Positions 24,755 to 33,977 are shown, numbered from the stretch's first letter. The stretch: DNA of 64,000 bases from an uncultured Subdoligranulum sp. (GCA_902496185.1 CABUZX010000006.1:6884-70883), one strand, 5' to 3'. A program made the numbers and translations. The notes: a model not told the origin generated them from the sequence alone.

Positions 24755-26029
24755 TTATTCTTTACAAAGCGCTTTAAGCGCAACTTTGCCTATGTCTAAG
24801 CGGTAATAACCGTTTGAAAATTCTATCTGCTCAACCACACCGTAAGCGCTGTCTATGGCTTCTTTCAAGGTGTCTTTAACAGCAACTACTCCGAGTACTC
24901 TACCGCCCTTACTCATCAGTTTTTCGCCGTCTTTTTTTACGCCTGCCATATATATCTGTTGATTGTCTTGCAAGGTCGGCAAAACTATTTCAAAACCGTT
25001 TTGGTAACTCGTAGGATAACCTTTTGACGCAACTACTACGCAACAAGCGCTTTGATCTGCAAACTCTACCATTTCCTTGGTAAGAGTTTCTGCCTCTACT
25101 GCACGCATTACGTCAAGCAAATCGCTCTTTAACAACGGCAAAACAACTTGAGTTTCGGGGTCGCCAAACCTACAGTTGTATTCAATGACTTTTGGACCGT
25201 CAGCAGTCACTATCAAACCAAAGTACAAGCATCCCTTAAACGGTCTACCTTCCGCGCGCATTGCATTTATCGTTGGTATAAAAATTTTTTGCATACACTC
25301 GGTCTCTATCTGCTTTGTATAATAAGGATTTGGCGCAACGGAACCCATACCGCCGGTATTAAGTCCTTTGTCTCCGTCTAAAGCACGTTTGTGGTCCATT
25401 GAAGAAATCATTGGCACGATAGTCTTTCCGTCGGTAAATGTGAGTACGGATACTTCTACCCCCGAAAGAAACTCTTCCACAACTATTTTTTCACCGCTTG
25501 CACCAAACTTTTTGTTTTGCATTGCGTCCAAAACCGCATTTATTGCTTCTTCCCTCGTATAAGCAATAACCACGCCTTTGCCGAGCGCAAGACCGTCAGC
25601 CTTTATTACCGTTGGCAACGGAGCATTTTTGATAAACTCTAAAGCTTTATCCGCGTCGGAAAAAACCTCGTATTTAGCAGTGGGTATACCGTATTTTTTC
25701 ATCAATTGCTTTGCGAAAATTTTGCTACCTTCGATAATAGCGCTTTTTTTGTCCGGACCAAAGCACTTGACGCCGATTTTGTGCAAAGCGTCTACCGCGC
25801 CAAGCACCAACGGATCGTCGGGAGCAACAACGGCAAAATCTATGTCGTTTGTTTTGGCAAATTCACAAATGGCGGGTATATCTTTGGGGTTTATATCAAT
25901 ACATTGCGCGTCGGAAGCTATGCCTCCGTTGCCCGGCAATGCAAAAATCTCCGTCACGCTTTTATTTTGCTTTATTTTTTTGATAATGGCGTGCTCTCTA
26001 CCGCCACCACCTACAACCATTACTTTCAT
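24755..26029 (-). CDS. purD: Phosphoribosylamine-glycine ligase
   Basis: This 424-residue GAR synthetase joins phosphoribosylamine and glycine with ATP. The N-terminal MKVMVVGGGGREHAI is diagnostic. The ATP-grasp domain shows KADGLALGKGV and the metal-binding EYNCRFGDPETQ. A GGAG ribosome site precedes the ATG. It lies between purH and purL in the same operon. Confidence 0.97.
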   Translation of the reverse strand: MKVMVVGGGGREHAIIKKIKQNKSVTEIFALPGNGGIASDAQCIDINPKDIPAICEFAKTNDIDFAVVAPDDPLVLGAVDALHKIGVKCFGPDKKSAIIEGSKIFAKQLMKKYGIPTAKYEVFSDADKALEFIKNAPLPTVIKADGLALGKGVVIAYTREEAINAVLDAMQNKKFGASGEKIVVEEFLSGVEVSVLTFTDGKTIVPMISSMDHKRALDGDKGLNTGGMGSVAPNPYYTKQIETECMQKIFIPTINAMRAEGRPFKGCLYFGLIVTADGPKVIEYNCRFGDPETQVVLPLLKSDLLDVMRAVEAETLTKEMVEFADQSACCVVVASKGYPTSYQNGFEIVLPTLQDNQQIYMAGVKKDGEKLMSKGGRVLGVVAVKDTLKEAIDSAYGVVEQIEFSNGYYRLDIGKVALKALCKE

Positions 26030-26044
26030 TTTTTACTCCGTGTT

Positions 26045-27238
26045 TTAGTGATGGAACAAACGTAACCCCGTAAATGTCATCACTATGCCGTGTTTGTCGC
26101 AACACTCCGTTACGACGTCGTCGCGTTTGCTTCCACCTGGTTGAGCAATGTAAGAAACACCGCTTTTAAAGGCTCTTTCGATATTGTCGTCAAACGGGAA
26201 AAACGCGTCGCTACCTAAAGACACGCCTTTAATCGTAGACAAATACGCCTTCTTTTCTTCACGGGTAAAACGCTCGGGCTTTTGTGAAAAATATTTCTTC
26301 CAATTGTCGCCAGCCAAAACGGTGTCGTTGTCGTCGTCATTGTCAGAAATATAAAGGTCTATTACGTTGTCGCGGTCAGGTCTGCCAATCGTAGGCAAAA
26401 ATGGCAACGACAAAACCTTGTCGGTTTGTCTCAAATGCCAATTATCAGCCTTGCTACCGGCAAGTCTCGTACAGTGTATTCTTGATTGCTGTCCAGCGCC
26501 TACGCCGATTGCTTGTCCGTCAACGGCAAAGCATACGGAGTTGGATTGGGTGTATTTTAAGGTCAAAAGAGCTACTATTAAATCTCTTTTTGCTGACTCA
26601 GGAAGATTTTTTTGCTTTGTAACGATATTGTTCAGCATACTGTCTTCTGGCGCAAAGTTGTTTCTACCCTGTTGAAAAGTAATACCGTAAACCTGCTTTT
26701 TTTCCGTCTCGGCAGGAATAAAGTCAGGATTGATTTTGACGATATTGTAAGCGCCCTTCTTTTTTCTTTTAAGAATTTCCAACGCTTCTTCATCAAAATC
26801 GGGAGCAATAATACCATCAGAGACTTCTCTTGAAATAAGTTTTGCCGTAATCACGTCGCATTTGTCAGACAAAGCAATCCAATCGCCGAAAGAAGACATA
26901 CGATCGGTACCTCTCGCCCTTGCATACGCGCAAGCCAACAAAGATTGGTCAAGCTCCTCAATATCGTCCACAAAACAAGCTTTTTTCAATTTTTCGGGCA
27001 AAGGAATACCGACAGCCGCAGAAGTCGGGCTGACGTGTTTAAAAGAAGTTGCCGCAGGCAAACCTAAAGCCAATTTAAGTTCCTTTACCAACTGCCAACT
27101 GTTGAAAGCGTCCAAAAAGTTTATATATCCGGGACGTCCGTTGAGTACTTCTATAGGAAGGTCGCTACCGTCTTCCATAAATATAGAAGCGGGTTTTTGA
27201 TTTGGATTGCATCCGTATTTCAAAAGAAATTCTTTCAT
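26045..27238 (-). CDS. purH: AICAR formyltransferase, stand-alone
   Basis: This 397-residue protein equals the transformylase part of PurH without the IMP cyclohydrolase domain. It transfers the formyl group of 10-formyl-THF to AICAR. Typical segments are LKYGCNPNQKPA, the active-site SFKHVSPTSAAVGIPL, GQQSRIHCTRLAGSKAD and SDAFFPFDDNIERA. The missing cyclohydrolase is supplied by the adjacent PurO-type gene. Its substrate AICAR (ZMP) is the ligand class sensed by the riboswitch at the head of the operon. Confidence 0.93.
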   Translation of the reverse strand: MKEFLLKYGCNPNQKPASIFMEDGSDLPIEVLNGRPGYINFLDAFNSWQLVKELKLALGLPAATSFKHVSPTSAAVGIPLPEKLKKACFVDDIEELDQSLLACAYARARGTDRMSSFGDWIALSDKCDVITAKLISREVSDGIIAPDFDEEALEILKRKKKGAYNIVKINPDFIPAETEKKQVYGITFQQGRNNFAPEDSMLNNIVTKQKNLPESAKRDLIVALLTLKYTQSNSVCFAVDGQAIGVGAGQQSRIHCTRLAGSKADNWHLRQTDKVLSLPFLPTIGRPDRDNVIDLYISDNDDDNDTVLAGDNWKKYFSQKPERFTREEKKAYLSTIKGVSLGSDAFFPFDDNIERAFKSGVSYIAQPGGSKRDDVVTECCDKHGIVMTFTGLRLFHH

Positions 27239-27264
27239 TATTATCTCCTTTTAACAATCTTTGT

Positions 27265-27993
27265 TTAATTGTTTTTGTTTATCAATCTGTTTTCTTCCTT
27301 TCCGTCGTTTAAATTTACGTAACGGACGTAAAGAGAAATTTTGTTATCTTCATCAAGGTTTTGCCACAACGTATTGGTAAATTCGTCTATACTTTCAGGA
27401 ATAGCCACTCTTTCAGGTTCACCTACAAAAGTGGGGATTGGATTACCGTCGCAAACGTAAGTGTGCAAAAAGTGTCCTAAACCGTTTAGCGCAGAGTACG
27501 AAAAAGTAAAGCGGTTGCACGCCGTACCCTCTTTGTCGGCGCTCTTTAATATGCTCATCTCGTAAGAAAAATCGCTGTCTAACAAGGTCAAAATACCACT
27601 GATACGGGGAGTAAAGTTTGGCGCGTCAGGTTCAAAACATCTTGCTTTTAAACTTTCGTAAAAGTTTTTGCCCTTTTGCTCGCCCTCGTATACAGTATCG
27701 GTTTGATTGCCGTTTGTGACTATCAGCTTGTCGTTTATTTTGCGTATAGGCGAATATATAATTAAAGACGGATCCTGTACTTTTGAAGCGTCAAAGGGAT
27801 AAATCACAACTTCACCGTTTGGTTTTTCTTCAAAAATACGGTTGCGACTGTTTTGGCTTCTACCCATAATAAAGTAAGCAACTACCGCCTTTGCTCCGCT
27901 TGGGGTTTTGCCTATTACTATACCTCTCCCCACGTAAGAATTGCCTCTTAATAGGTCGTCGATTTTGTTTATTTTGTAAATATCAATATCCAT
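27265..27993 (-). CDS. purO: IMP cyclohydrolase, PurO type
   Basis: This 242-residue protein belongs to the IMP cyclohydrolase family first known from archaeal PurO (PF07826). It closes FAICAR to IMP, the last step of de novo purine synthesis. Family features are GNSYVGRGIVIGKTPSGAKA near the N-terminus, AYFIMGRSQNSRNRIF, and a conserved NGNQTDTV segment. In bacteria it replaces the N-terminal domain of bifunctional PurH, consistent with the stand-alone formyltransferase next door. It overlaps purN by 11 bases. Confidence 0.88.
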   Translation of the reverse strand: MDIDIYKINKIDDLLRGNSYVGRGIVIGKTPSGAKAVVAYFIMGRSQNSRNRIFEEKPNGEVVIYPFDASKVQDPSLIIYSPIRKINDKLIVTNGNQTDTVYEGEQKGKNFYESLKARCFEPDAPNFTPRISGILTLLDSDFSYEMSILKSADKEGTACNRFTFSYSALNGLGHFLHTYVCDGNPIPTFVGEPERVAIPESIDEFTNTLWQNLDEDNKISLYVRYVNLNDGKEENRLINKNN

Positions 27994-28609
27994 TATTTGC
28001 TCCTTTTTGCTTAAGTAATTTTTGAGATACTATCTCTACCGCTTGTGGAAAGATTACCCACTCGGCTTGCTCCATAACTCTACGTTGAAGTATTTCGGGA
28101 GTATCGCCCTCCTCCACGTATACCGGTTTTTGCAAAATAATTTTTCCACCGTCGGGTATTTCGTTGACGTAATGCGCCGTTGCGCCCGTAACTTTTACAC
28201 CGTAATCAAGTACGGCTTTGTGTACGTTAAGTCCATAAAAACCTTTTCCGCAAAAAGACGGTATAAGGGAAGGATGTATATTGATAATTCTGTCGCGATA
28301 AGCCGAAGTAAAACTCTCCGACAAAATACTCATAAATCCTGCCAAAACGATAAGTTCCACACCGTTTTTTTGCAAAAGTGAAATTAATTCTTCTTCAAAT
28401 TTTTGTTGATTACCTATGGCTTTTTTATCCACTACCGCCGTAGCAATATCGGCGTCGCTTGCTCTTTTTAGGGCAAAAACGTCGGGCTTACTTGAAACTA
28501 CGAGACAAACTTCGCCACTATTTATCGTTCCGTTTCGTTGTCCGTCGATAATAGCCTGCAAATTTGTACCACCGCCAGAAACGAATACCGCTATTTTAAT
28601 TTTTTTCAT
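27983..28609 (-). CDS. purN: Phosphoribosylglycinamide formyltransferase
   Basis: This GAR transformylase of about 208 residues uses 10-formyl-THF. It has the N-terminal KIKIAVFVSGGGTNLQA, the catalytic Asn/His in NIHPSLIPSFCG and the catalytic Asp in HYVNEIPDGGKII. The ATG at 28609 fits the family N-terminus; the longer frame would need a TTG and eleven extra unconserved residues. No clear ribosome site is present, so it probably depends on coupling to purM, which ends 20 bases upstream. Confidence 0.94.
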   Translation of the reverse strand: MKKIKIAVFVSGGGTNLQAIIDGQRNGTINSGEVCLVVSSKPDVFALKRASDADIATAVVDKKAIGNQQKFEEELISLLQKNGVELIVLAGFMSILSESFTSAYRDRIINIHPSLIPSFCGKGFYGLNVHKAVLDYGVKVTGATAHYVNEIPDGGKIILQKPVYVEEGDTPEILQRRVMEQAEWVIFPQAVEIVSQKLLKQKGANNGY

Positions 28610-28628
28610 AATTTTATATATTGATTTA

Positions 28629-29675
28629 TTAGCAAATGACAATACCGTCTTCGCCCTTTATGACTTCGCCGATTACGTAAGCGTCTTCGCCTGCGGTTTT
28701 TAATACGTCGAGAGCTTTTTGAGCCTCGTCTTTAGAAACCACCGCCACCATACCTACGCCCATATTAAAGGTATTAAACATATCACGCTCGGAAATATTG
28801 CCTGTCTTTTGCAAAACGTCAAACACGGGCAATACCCTGATTGCTGATTTTTGTACCTTTGCCGTAAAGCCTTTTGCAAAGCTACGCGGAATATTTTCGT
28901 AAAAACCACCGCCTGTAATATGCGATACTCCTTTAACGGTAACTTCTTCAAACAATTTAAGCATAGGTTTAACGTAAATTTTTGTAGGTGTAAGCAATAC
29001 TTCGCCGAGAGATTTTCCGCCAAAATCAGCGCAAGGAGACTGTATATCCTTATTTTCGATATCAAAGACTTTTCTTACAAGCGAAAAACCGTTGGAGTGT
29101 ACTCCAGAAGAAGGTAATGCAATAATAACGTCGCCTTCTATCATCTTTTTGTTGTCGATAATTTTACTTTTGTCCACTACGCCTACGGCAAAACCTGCAA
29201 GGTCGTATTCGTTTTGGGGATAAAAACCCGGCATTTCCGCCGTTTCGCCACCTATGAGAGCGCAATCCGCCTGAACGCAACCTTCTGCTACGCCTTTGAC
29301 TATATCAGCAATACGCTCGGGAACGTTTTTTCCACAAGCGATATAATCCAAAAAGAACAATGGCTTTGCGCCACAACAAATAACGTCGTTTACGCACATT
29401 GCAACGCAATCTATACCTACCGTAGAATGTTTGTCCATTTTAAAGGCAAGCTTGAGTTTGGTGCCTACACCATCCGTACCGCTAACCAATATCGGACGGG
29501 CTATACCTGTCAAATCAAGTTCAAAAAGACCGCCGAAACCGCCGACGTCCGAACAAACGCCTTTTGTTAAAGTCTTTTTGATATGCTCTTTCATAAGGTC
29601 AACCGCTTTGTAACCCGCAGTAATATCTACACCTGCGTTTTTGTAACTTTCGCTGAAACTGTTTGATTTTGGCAT
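28629..29675 (-). CDS. purM: Phosphoribosylformylglycinamidine cyclo-ligase
   Basis: This 348-residue AIR synthetase closes FGAM to AIR with ATP. Characteristic segments are YKNAGVDITAGYKAVDLMK at the N-terminus, SGTDGVGTKLKLAF, GGETAEMPGFY and HITGGGFYENIPR. Length and order are normal. It lies 40 bases after purF. Confidence 0.97.
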   Translation of the reverse strand: MPKSNSFSESYKNAGVDITAGYKAVDLMKEHIKKTLTKGVCSDVGGFGGLFELDLTGIARPILVSGTDGVGTKLKLAFKMDKHSTVGIDCVAMCVNDVICCGAKPLFFLDYIACGKNVPERIADIVKGVAEGCVQADCALIGGETAEMPGFYPQNEYDLAGFAVGVVDKSKIIDNKKMIEGDVIIALPSSGVHSNGFSLVRKVFDIENKDIQSPCADFGGKSLGEVLLTPTKIYVKPMLKLFEEVTVKGVSHITGGGFYENIPRSFAKGFTAKVQKSAIRVLPVFDVLQKTGNISERDMFNTFNMGVGMVAVVSKDEAQKALDVLKTAGEDAYVIGEVIKGEDGIVIC

Positions 29676-29714
29676 AATATTTCTTCCTACTTTATATTGA
29701 ATTTTTTCTTTTGA

Positions 29715-31145
29715 TTATTCGTTAATCTTTTTTTCAAATCTGCTTTTTGCAGTATTTTGAGGTACTTCCGTCGGATAATTTCCGTCAAAGCAAGCCGTAC
29801 AAAATCCGTCGCAGTTTTTACCCGTAAGCATTTTTACCTGCTCCAAAGTAAGGTAACCGAGCGTATTCGCTCCTATAAACTTGGCTATTTCCTCCACGGA
29901 ATATTTGCAAGCAATAAGATTTTCTTTAGAGTCTATGTCCGTGCCGTAAAAGCAAGGGTTCAAAAACGGCGGAGAAGAAATGCGTAAATGTACTTCCTTG
30001 GCGCCTGCGTCCAAGAGTAGTTTGACAACTCTACGCGAAGTAGTACCTCTTACGATAGAATCGTCTACCAACACGACTCTTTTGCCGTTTACTACTTCCT
30101 TAACGGGATTAAGTTTTATTCGTACTTGATTTTCTCTCATCTTTTGAGTGGGAGAAATAAAAGTACGTCCGATATACTTGTTTTTGATAAATCCCGTCAT
30201 AAACGGTATACCCGACTCTCTTGAGTATCCTATTGCAGAGTCAATACCCGAATCGGGACACCCGATTACAACGTCGGCTTCTACGGGATGTGTACGCGCC
30301 AAAAACTCACCTGCTCTGATTCTTGCCGTACTTACGGTGCATCCGTCGATTACGGAATCAGGACGAGAAAAATAAATATATTCAAAAACACAGCTTGACC
30401 TAGCAACTTTGTTGCAATGCTCTGTTATAGACTTTACTCCGTCTTTGGAAAAAACAATGATTTCACCCGGCTCAAGGTCTCTTATAAACTTTGCGTTTAC
30501 TGCATCCAAAGCGCAACTTTCACTCGCAACGACGTAAGTACCGTCGTCGGTTTTGCCAAAACAAACGGGTCTAAAACCGTGTCTATCTCTTACTGCAATA
30601 AGTTTTGCAGGAGACATCAATACGAAAGAATACGCCCCCTTAATTTTGTTGACGGCAGAGCTTACAGCCTCTTCGATTGATCCCTTAGAAAGTCTTTCCT
30701 TAGTGATAAGGTAAGAAATAACTTCCGTATCGCTGGTGGTATGAAAAATAGAGCCGTTCAACTCCAACTCCGTACGCAATTCCAGCGAATTGGTAATGTT
30801 GCCGTTGTGGGCAAGCGCCATTCTTCCTTTGACGTGATTGACTACGAGCGGTTGAGCGTTTTCTCTATCGGTTGAACCGGTAGTACCGTAACGGACGTGA
30901 CCTATTGCAATACTACCTTCGCCAAGCTTTGTTAAAATATCCTGATTAAAAACGTCGTTTACAAGACCTATATCTTTGTAAAAATTAAACAAACCGTCGT
31001 CGTTGACCACTATACCGCAACTCTCTTGTCCGCGGTGTTGTAAGGCAAACAAGCCGTAATAAACGTCGGAGGCTATTTCGTAATTTTTTGAGGAATAAAC
31101 ACCAAATATACCGCACTCTTCATGAATTTTCTCAAAACTGTCCAT
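29715..31145 (-). CDS. purF: Amidophosphoribosyltransferase
   Basis: This 476-residue enzyme commits PRPP to purine synthesis. A ten-residue propeptide precedes the catalytic Cys (HEECGIFGVY), so maturation by cleavage is expected. The PRPP site is RVVLVDDSIVRGTTSRR. Cysteines in SSCVFEYIYF, NPCFYGTD and GFCTACFDG match the [4Fe-4S] ligands of the Bacillus-type oxygen-labile enzyme. Its start overlaps the purC stop by one base (TAATG). Confidence 0.97.
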   Translation of the reverse strand: MDSFEKIHEECGIFGVYSSKNYEIASDVYYGLFALQHRGQESCGIVVNDDGLFNFYKDIGLVNDVFNQDILTKLGEGSIAIGHVRYGTTGSTDRENAQPLVVNHVKGRMALAHNGNITNSLELRTELELNGSIFHTTSDTEVISYLITKERLSKGSIEEAVSSAVNKIKGAYSFVLMSPAKLIAVRDRHGFRPVCFGKTDDGTYVVASESCALDAVNAKFIRDLEPGEIIVFSKDGVKSITEHCNKVARSSCVFEYIYFSRPDSVIDGCTVSTARIRAGEFLARTHPVEADVVIGCPDSGIDSAIGYSRESGIPFMTGFIKNKYIGRTFISPTQKMRENQVRIKLNPVKEVVNGKRVVLVDDSIVRGTTSRRVVKLLLDAGAKEVHLRISSPPFLNPCFYGTDIDSKENLIACKYSVEEIAKFIGANTLGYLTLEQVKMLTGKNCDGFCTACFDGNYPTEVPQNTAKSRFEKKINE

Positions 31146-31864
31146 TATTTACCAAATACTCTCCTCATCATTTCGTTGTAAGCGTCTTCTACGCCACCCA
31201 TATCTCTTCTAAAACGGTCCTTGTCAAGTTTTTCGTGAGTGGTAGCATCCCAAAAACGACACGTATCGGGAGAAATTTCGTCCGCAAGAATAATTTCACC
31301 ATTTGGGGTTTTGCCAAATTCCAACTTAAAGTCTACCAAGTCGACGTTTACTTCCTTAAAAAACCCCACGAGATAGTCGTTGATTTTAAAGGCAAGGTCG
31401 GCAATTGTTTTGAGCTCAGCCTCGGTACAGTACTCCATAGCAAGAATATGATAGTCGTTTACCATTGGGTCGTCAAGTTCGTCACATTTGTAGCAATATT
31501 CCAAAACGGGTTTTTTCATTACGTAACCTTCTTTTAGTCCAAGACGTTTTGCCAACGAACCTGCCGCAATATTGCGCACGATAACTTCCAACGGAACGAT
31601 AGTGACTTTTTTTACTATTGTTTCTCTATCAGAAATTTCCTCAACAAAGTGAGTTGGTATACCCTGCTCGTTGAGTTTTTGCATAAGGTAGTTAGACATT
31701 TTGTTGTTTACTACGCCCTTGCCGTCAATCACGCTCTTCTTTTTGCCGTTAAAAGCAGTTGCGTCGTCCTTGTATGACACGATATAAAAATCGGGATTTG
31801 TAGTTTCGAATACTTTTTTTGCTTTTCCTTCGTACAATTGTGTGGTTTTTTCAATGTTTTGCAT
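31145..31864 (-). CDS. purC: SAICAR synthetase
   Basis: This 239-residue enzyme joins CAIR and aspartate with ATP. Motifs include LYEGKAKKVFET, SYKDDATAFNGKK, VEVIVRNIAAGSLAKR (family pattern) and LADEISPDTCRFW. It lies 70 bases downstream of purE and is coupled to purF. Confidence 0.97.
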   Translation of the reverse strand: MQNIEKTTQLYEGKAKKVFETTNPDFYIVSYKDDATAFNGKKKSVIDGKGVVNNKMSNYLMQKLNEQGIPTHFVEEISDRETIVKKVTIVPLEVIVRNIAAGSLAKRLGLKEGYVMKKPVLEYCYKCDELDDPMVNDYHILAMEYCTEAELKTIADLAFKINDYLVGFFKEVNVDLVDFKLEFGKTPNGEIILADEISPDTCRFWDATTHEKLDKDRFRRDMGGVEDAYNEMMRRVFGK

Positions 31865-31934
31865 GATTTTTACCTCTTTTTTGTAAATATACTTTTAAGC
31901 TTGACAGGCTTTTGAATTGTTTGATTTTGCAATA

Positions 31935-32426
31935 TTAATTATTGAATTTTTTTGAAACTTCCATATCGACGCTCAAAACTTTTTGTCTGCCCTCTTCTCT
32001 CGTTTGATTAAGTTTTTGCGCAAGTTGCTCGTCAAAAACGGAAAGAATTTGCACAGCAAGCGTTGCAGCGTTTACCGCTCCGTCTATAGCAACGGTTGCA
32101 ACGGGGATACCCGACGGCATCTGAACCGTAGCAAGCAACGCATCCATACCGTCTAAGGAAGATTTTATCGGAATACCTATGACGGGCAACGTCGTATTTG
32201 CAGCCAACGCTCCCGCAAGGTGTGCCGCCATACCAGCAGCCCCGATAATGACGCCAAAACCATTTGCTCTTGCATTTTGAGCAAATTCTTTAGATTCTTC
32301 AGGCGTGCGGTGCGCGGAAAAAACGTGTACTTCGTAAGGTACTCCGTAGTTTTTTAAAGTATTTACGGCTTTTTCTACAACGGGCAAATCGCTCGCGCTA
32401 CCCATTATTATAGCTACTTTTTTCAT
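31935..32426 (-). CDS. purE: N5-CAIR mutase / AIR carboxylase PurE
   Basis: This 163-residue first gene of the purine operon carries the diagnostic VAIIMGSASDLP, SAHRTPEE and IGAAGMAAHLAG motifs. The ATG at 32426 follows a GGGGAGGAAAT ribosome site; the frame continues upstream to 32561 only through the riboswitch and terminator and is not coding there. No purK is present, so how it obtains its substrate (class I with PurK elsewhere, or direct carboxylation) is open. Confidence 0.97.
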   Translation of the reverse strand: MKKVAIIMGSASDLPVVEKAVNTLKNYGVPYEVHVFSAHRTPEESKEFAQNARANGFGVIIGAAGMAAHLAGALAANTTLPVIGIPIKSSLDGMDALLATVQMPSGIPVATVAIDGAVNAATLAVQILSVFDEQLAQKLNQTREEGRQKVLSVDMEVSKKFNN

Positions 32427-32475
32427 ATATTTCCTCCCCAAAAAAAACAAAACTGACTTTAACTCGGATTTAAAC

Positions 32476-32517
32476 AAAAAAAGGTAGTCCTTTTTTGCTA
32501 ACACAAAAAATACTACC
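32476..32517 (-). terminator. Riboswitch-controlled intrinsic terminator of the purine operon
   Basis: GGTAGT pairs with ACTACC, extended by T-rich/A-rich arms around TGTTAG, followed by seven T. The 5' arm overlaps the last conserved part of the ZTP aptamer (CTGGGTAGT), so ligand binding should prevent formation of this hairpin. Confidence 0.88.
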
Positions 32518-32588
32518 CAGACGGACGATAAAAAATATCTCCTACACTCCCCTGCGGTCATCCGCTTTCCGTCAGTCGTGTAGTGTGT
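32512..32588 (-). ncRNA. ZTP riboswitch (pfl motif)
   Basis: The minus-strand leader contains the pfl layout. P1 is CTACAC paired with GTGTAG. Inside it are the conserved GACTGACGG and AGGGGAG joining segments and a small GCGG-ATGA-CCGC hairpin. After a variable linker comes the conserved CCGTCTGGG, which can pair with GACGG to form the pseudoknot. ZTP/ZMP binding signals low 10-formyl-THF. The aptamer end is shared with the terminator just downstream, so ligand is predicted to switch the purine operon on. Confidence 0.9.
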
Positions 32589-32603
32589 TATTAAATTGAT
32601 TAA

Positions 32604-32632
32604 ATTATAACTTTTTTAATAAATATTGTCAA
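32604..32632 (-). promoter_or_regulatory. Promoter of the purine operon
   Basis: Perfect TTGACA (32627-32632) and perfect TATAAT (32604-32609) with a 17-base spacer, immediately before the riboswitch. The remaining gap up to 32812 is AT-rich; I see no further element there. Confidence 0.92.
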
Positions 32633-32812
32633 GTAAACTTGCAACAAAAAGTACGCGTCTTACAAAATAAATCACTTGCAAAATAAAGCCAACAACTTTA
32701 CTTATTTATCGTTTTATGATAAAATTATTATTAAATTGCGCCGAATGCTTTTTTATAAACTCGACCTCATCATATAATGCAAATATTAAAAACAAAACAA
32801 GGAGAATCCTTT

Positions 32813-33853
32813 ATGAAATTTGAAACGGACAAAAACTTTTTGTTGGAGACTTTTCGCAAAATCGTAGAAACGCCAAGCCCCGTAGGCTATTACGTCAAGC
32901 TTAACCCTTTGTTTAAAAAAATGGCAAACGACTTGGGTTACAACGTCACTCACGACAACAAAAGCACAACTTACATCACTTTGGACGGAACGGACAACAG
33001 CAAAACGGTAATGGTAGGCGCTCACGCTGATACTTTGGGTTTGGTTGTACGCGGAGTGGACTCAAACGGGTGGCTAAGAATACGTCGTTTGGGCGGACTT
33101 TGCATGCCAAGCGTCGAAGGCGAAACGGTAACGGTTCATACAAGAGACGGAAAAGAATATTCAGGGCTTTTGATGTGCCAATCTCACTCCGTACACGTTT
33201 TCGACAACGGACATACTCTTGAGCGCAACGAAGACACAATGCGCGTTTTGTTGGACGAGGACGTCAAATCGATAGCCGACGTAAGAGCTTTGGGGATACT
33301 TAACGGCGACGTCGTATCAATTGCTCCACGTTGTCAGGTCACGCAAAACGGTTATCTAAAATCACGCTTTATCGATGACAAAGGTTCGGTTGCATGCATC
33401 TTTACCGCGCTAAAATATATGGCGGAAAACAACCTTAAACCAAAGTACAAAACAGCATTTGCTTTGCCCTACCACGAAGAAATCGGTATAGGAGGCGCGT
33501 ACGTCCCCGCAGGAGTTGACGAATACGTTGCCGTCGATATCGGTTTGATAGGTCCTGATTGCGACGGTCACGAACGCGCCGTAAGTATATGCGCAAAAGA
33601 CAAAACCGCGCCCTATGACTACGAATTGACAAGCAGACTTATTGACAAAGCCAAAAAGGCAGAAGTGCCTTATGCTGTGGACGTTTTTTACCGTTACGGC
33701 TCTGACGCAACGGCGGCTTTACGAGCAGGAAACAATATCCGCAACGGCGCGTTTGGAATGGCGGTATATTGCAGTCACGGTATGGAACGCACTCATATCG
33801 ACGGATTGCAAGCCACCACAAATCTTTTGCTGGCTTACGTACTTGATATTTAA
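32813..33853 (+). CDS. M42 family metallopeptidase
   Basis: This 346-residue dinuclear-metal aminopeptidase belongs to the M42 (glutamyl aminopeptidase/TET/FrvX) family. Metal and catalytic residues are visible in VMVGAHADTLG, SRFIDDKGSVAC, LPYHEEIGIGGAY and VAVDIGLIGPDC, with a late His in YCSHGMERTH. It degrades small peptides in the cytoplasm, typically as large complexes. The ATG at 32813 follows AAGGAGA at a spacing of 8; the upstream ATG at 32777 has no such site. A palindromic terminator follows. Confidence 0.92.
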   Translation: MKFETDKNFLLETFRKIVETPSPVGYYVKLNPLFKKMANDLGYNVTHDNKSTTYITLDGTDNSKTVMVGAHADTLGLVVRGVDSNGWLRIRRLGGLCMPSVEGETVTVHTRDGKEYSGLLMCQSHSVHVFDNGHTLERNEDTMRVLLDEDVKSIADVRALGILNGDVVSIAPRCQVTQNGYLKSRFIDDKGSVACIFTALKYMAENNLKPKYKTAFALPYHEEIGIGGAYVPAGVDEYVAVDIGLIGPDCDGHERAVSICAKDKTAPYDYELTSRLIDKAKKAEVPYAVDVFYRYGSDATAALRAGNNIRNGAFGMAVYCSHGMERTHIDGLQATTNLLLAYVLDI

Positions 33854-33870
33854 TAATTTATACAAATCAA

Positions 33871-33904
33871 AAAAAATCCAACTCGTACGAGTTGGATTTT
33901 TTTG
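33871..33904. terminator. Bidirectional terminator between M42 peptidase and tRNA-Gln
   Basis: A perfect palindrome, AAATCCAACTCGTACGAGTTGGATTT (33873-33898 region), is flanked by A and T runs. It ends both the plus-strand peptidase gene and the minus-strand tRNA-Gln. Confidence 0.88.
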
Positions 33905-33977
33905 GCAAGGGTAGCAGGATTCGAACCTACGAATAACAGGGTCAGAGCCTGTTGCCTTACCGCTTGGCGATACCCCT
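33903..33977 (-). tRNA. tRNA-Gln (CTG)
   Basis: A 75-base cloverleaf with the anticodon loop CTCTGAC on the stem ACAGG/CCTGT, T-loop TTCGAAT and encoded CCA. The first pair is A1-U72, weak like the U1-A72 typical of tRNA-Gln. Confidence 0.95.

Noticed and set aside
31935..32561. A longer purE frame starting at 32561
   Set aside because: The extra 45 codons are the ZTP riboswitch and terminator; the conserved N-terminus and GGGGAGGA ribosome site fix the start at 32426.
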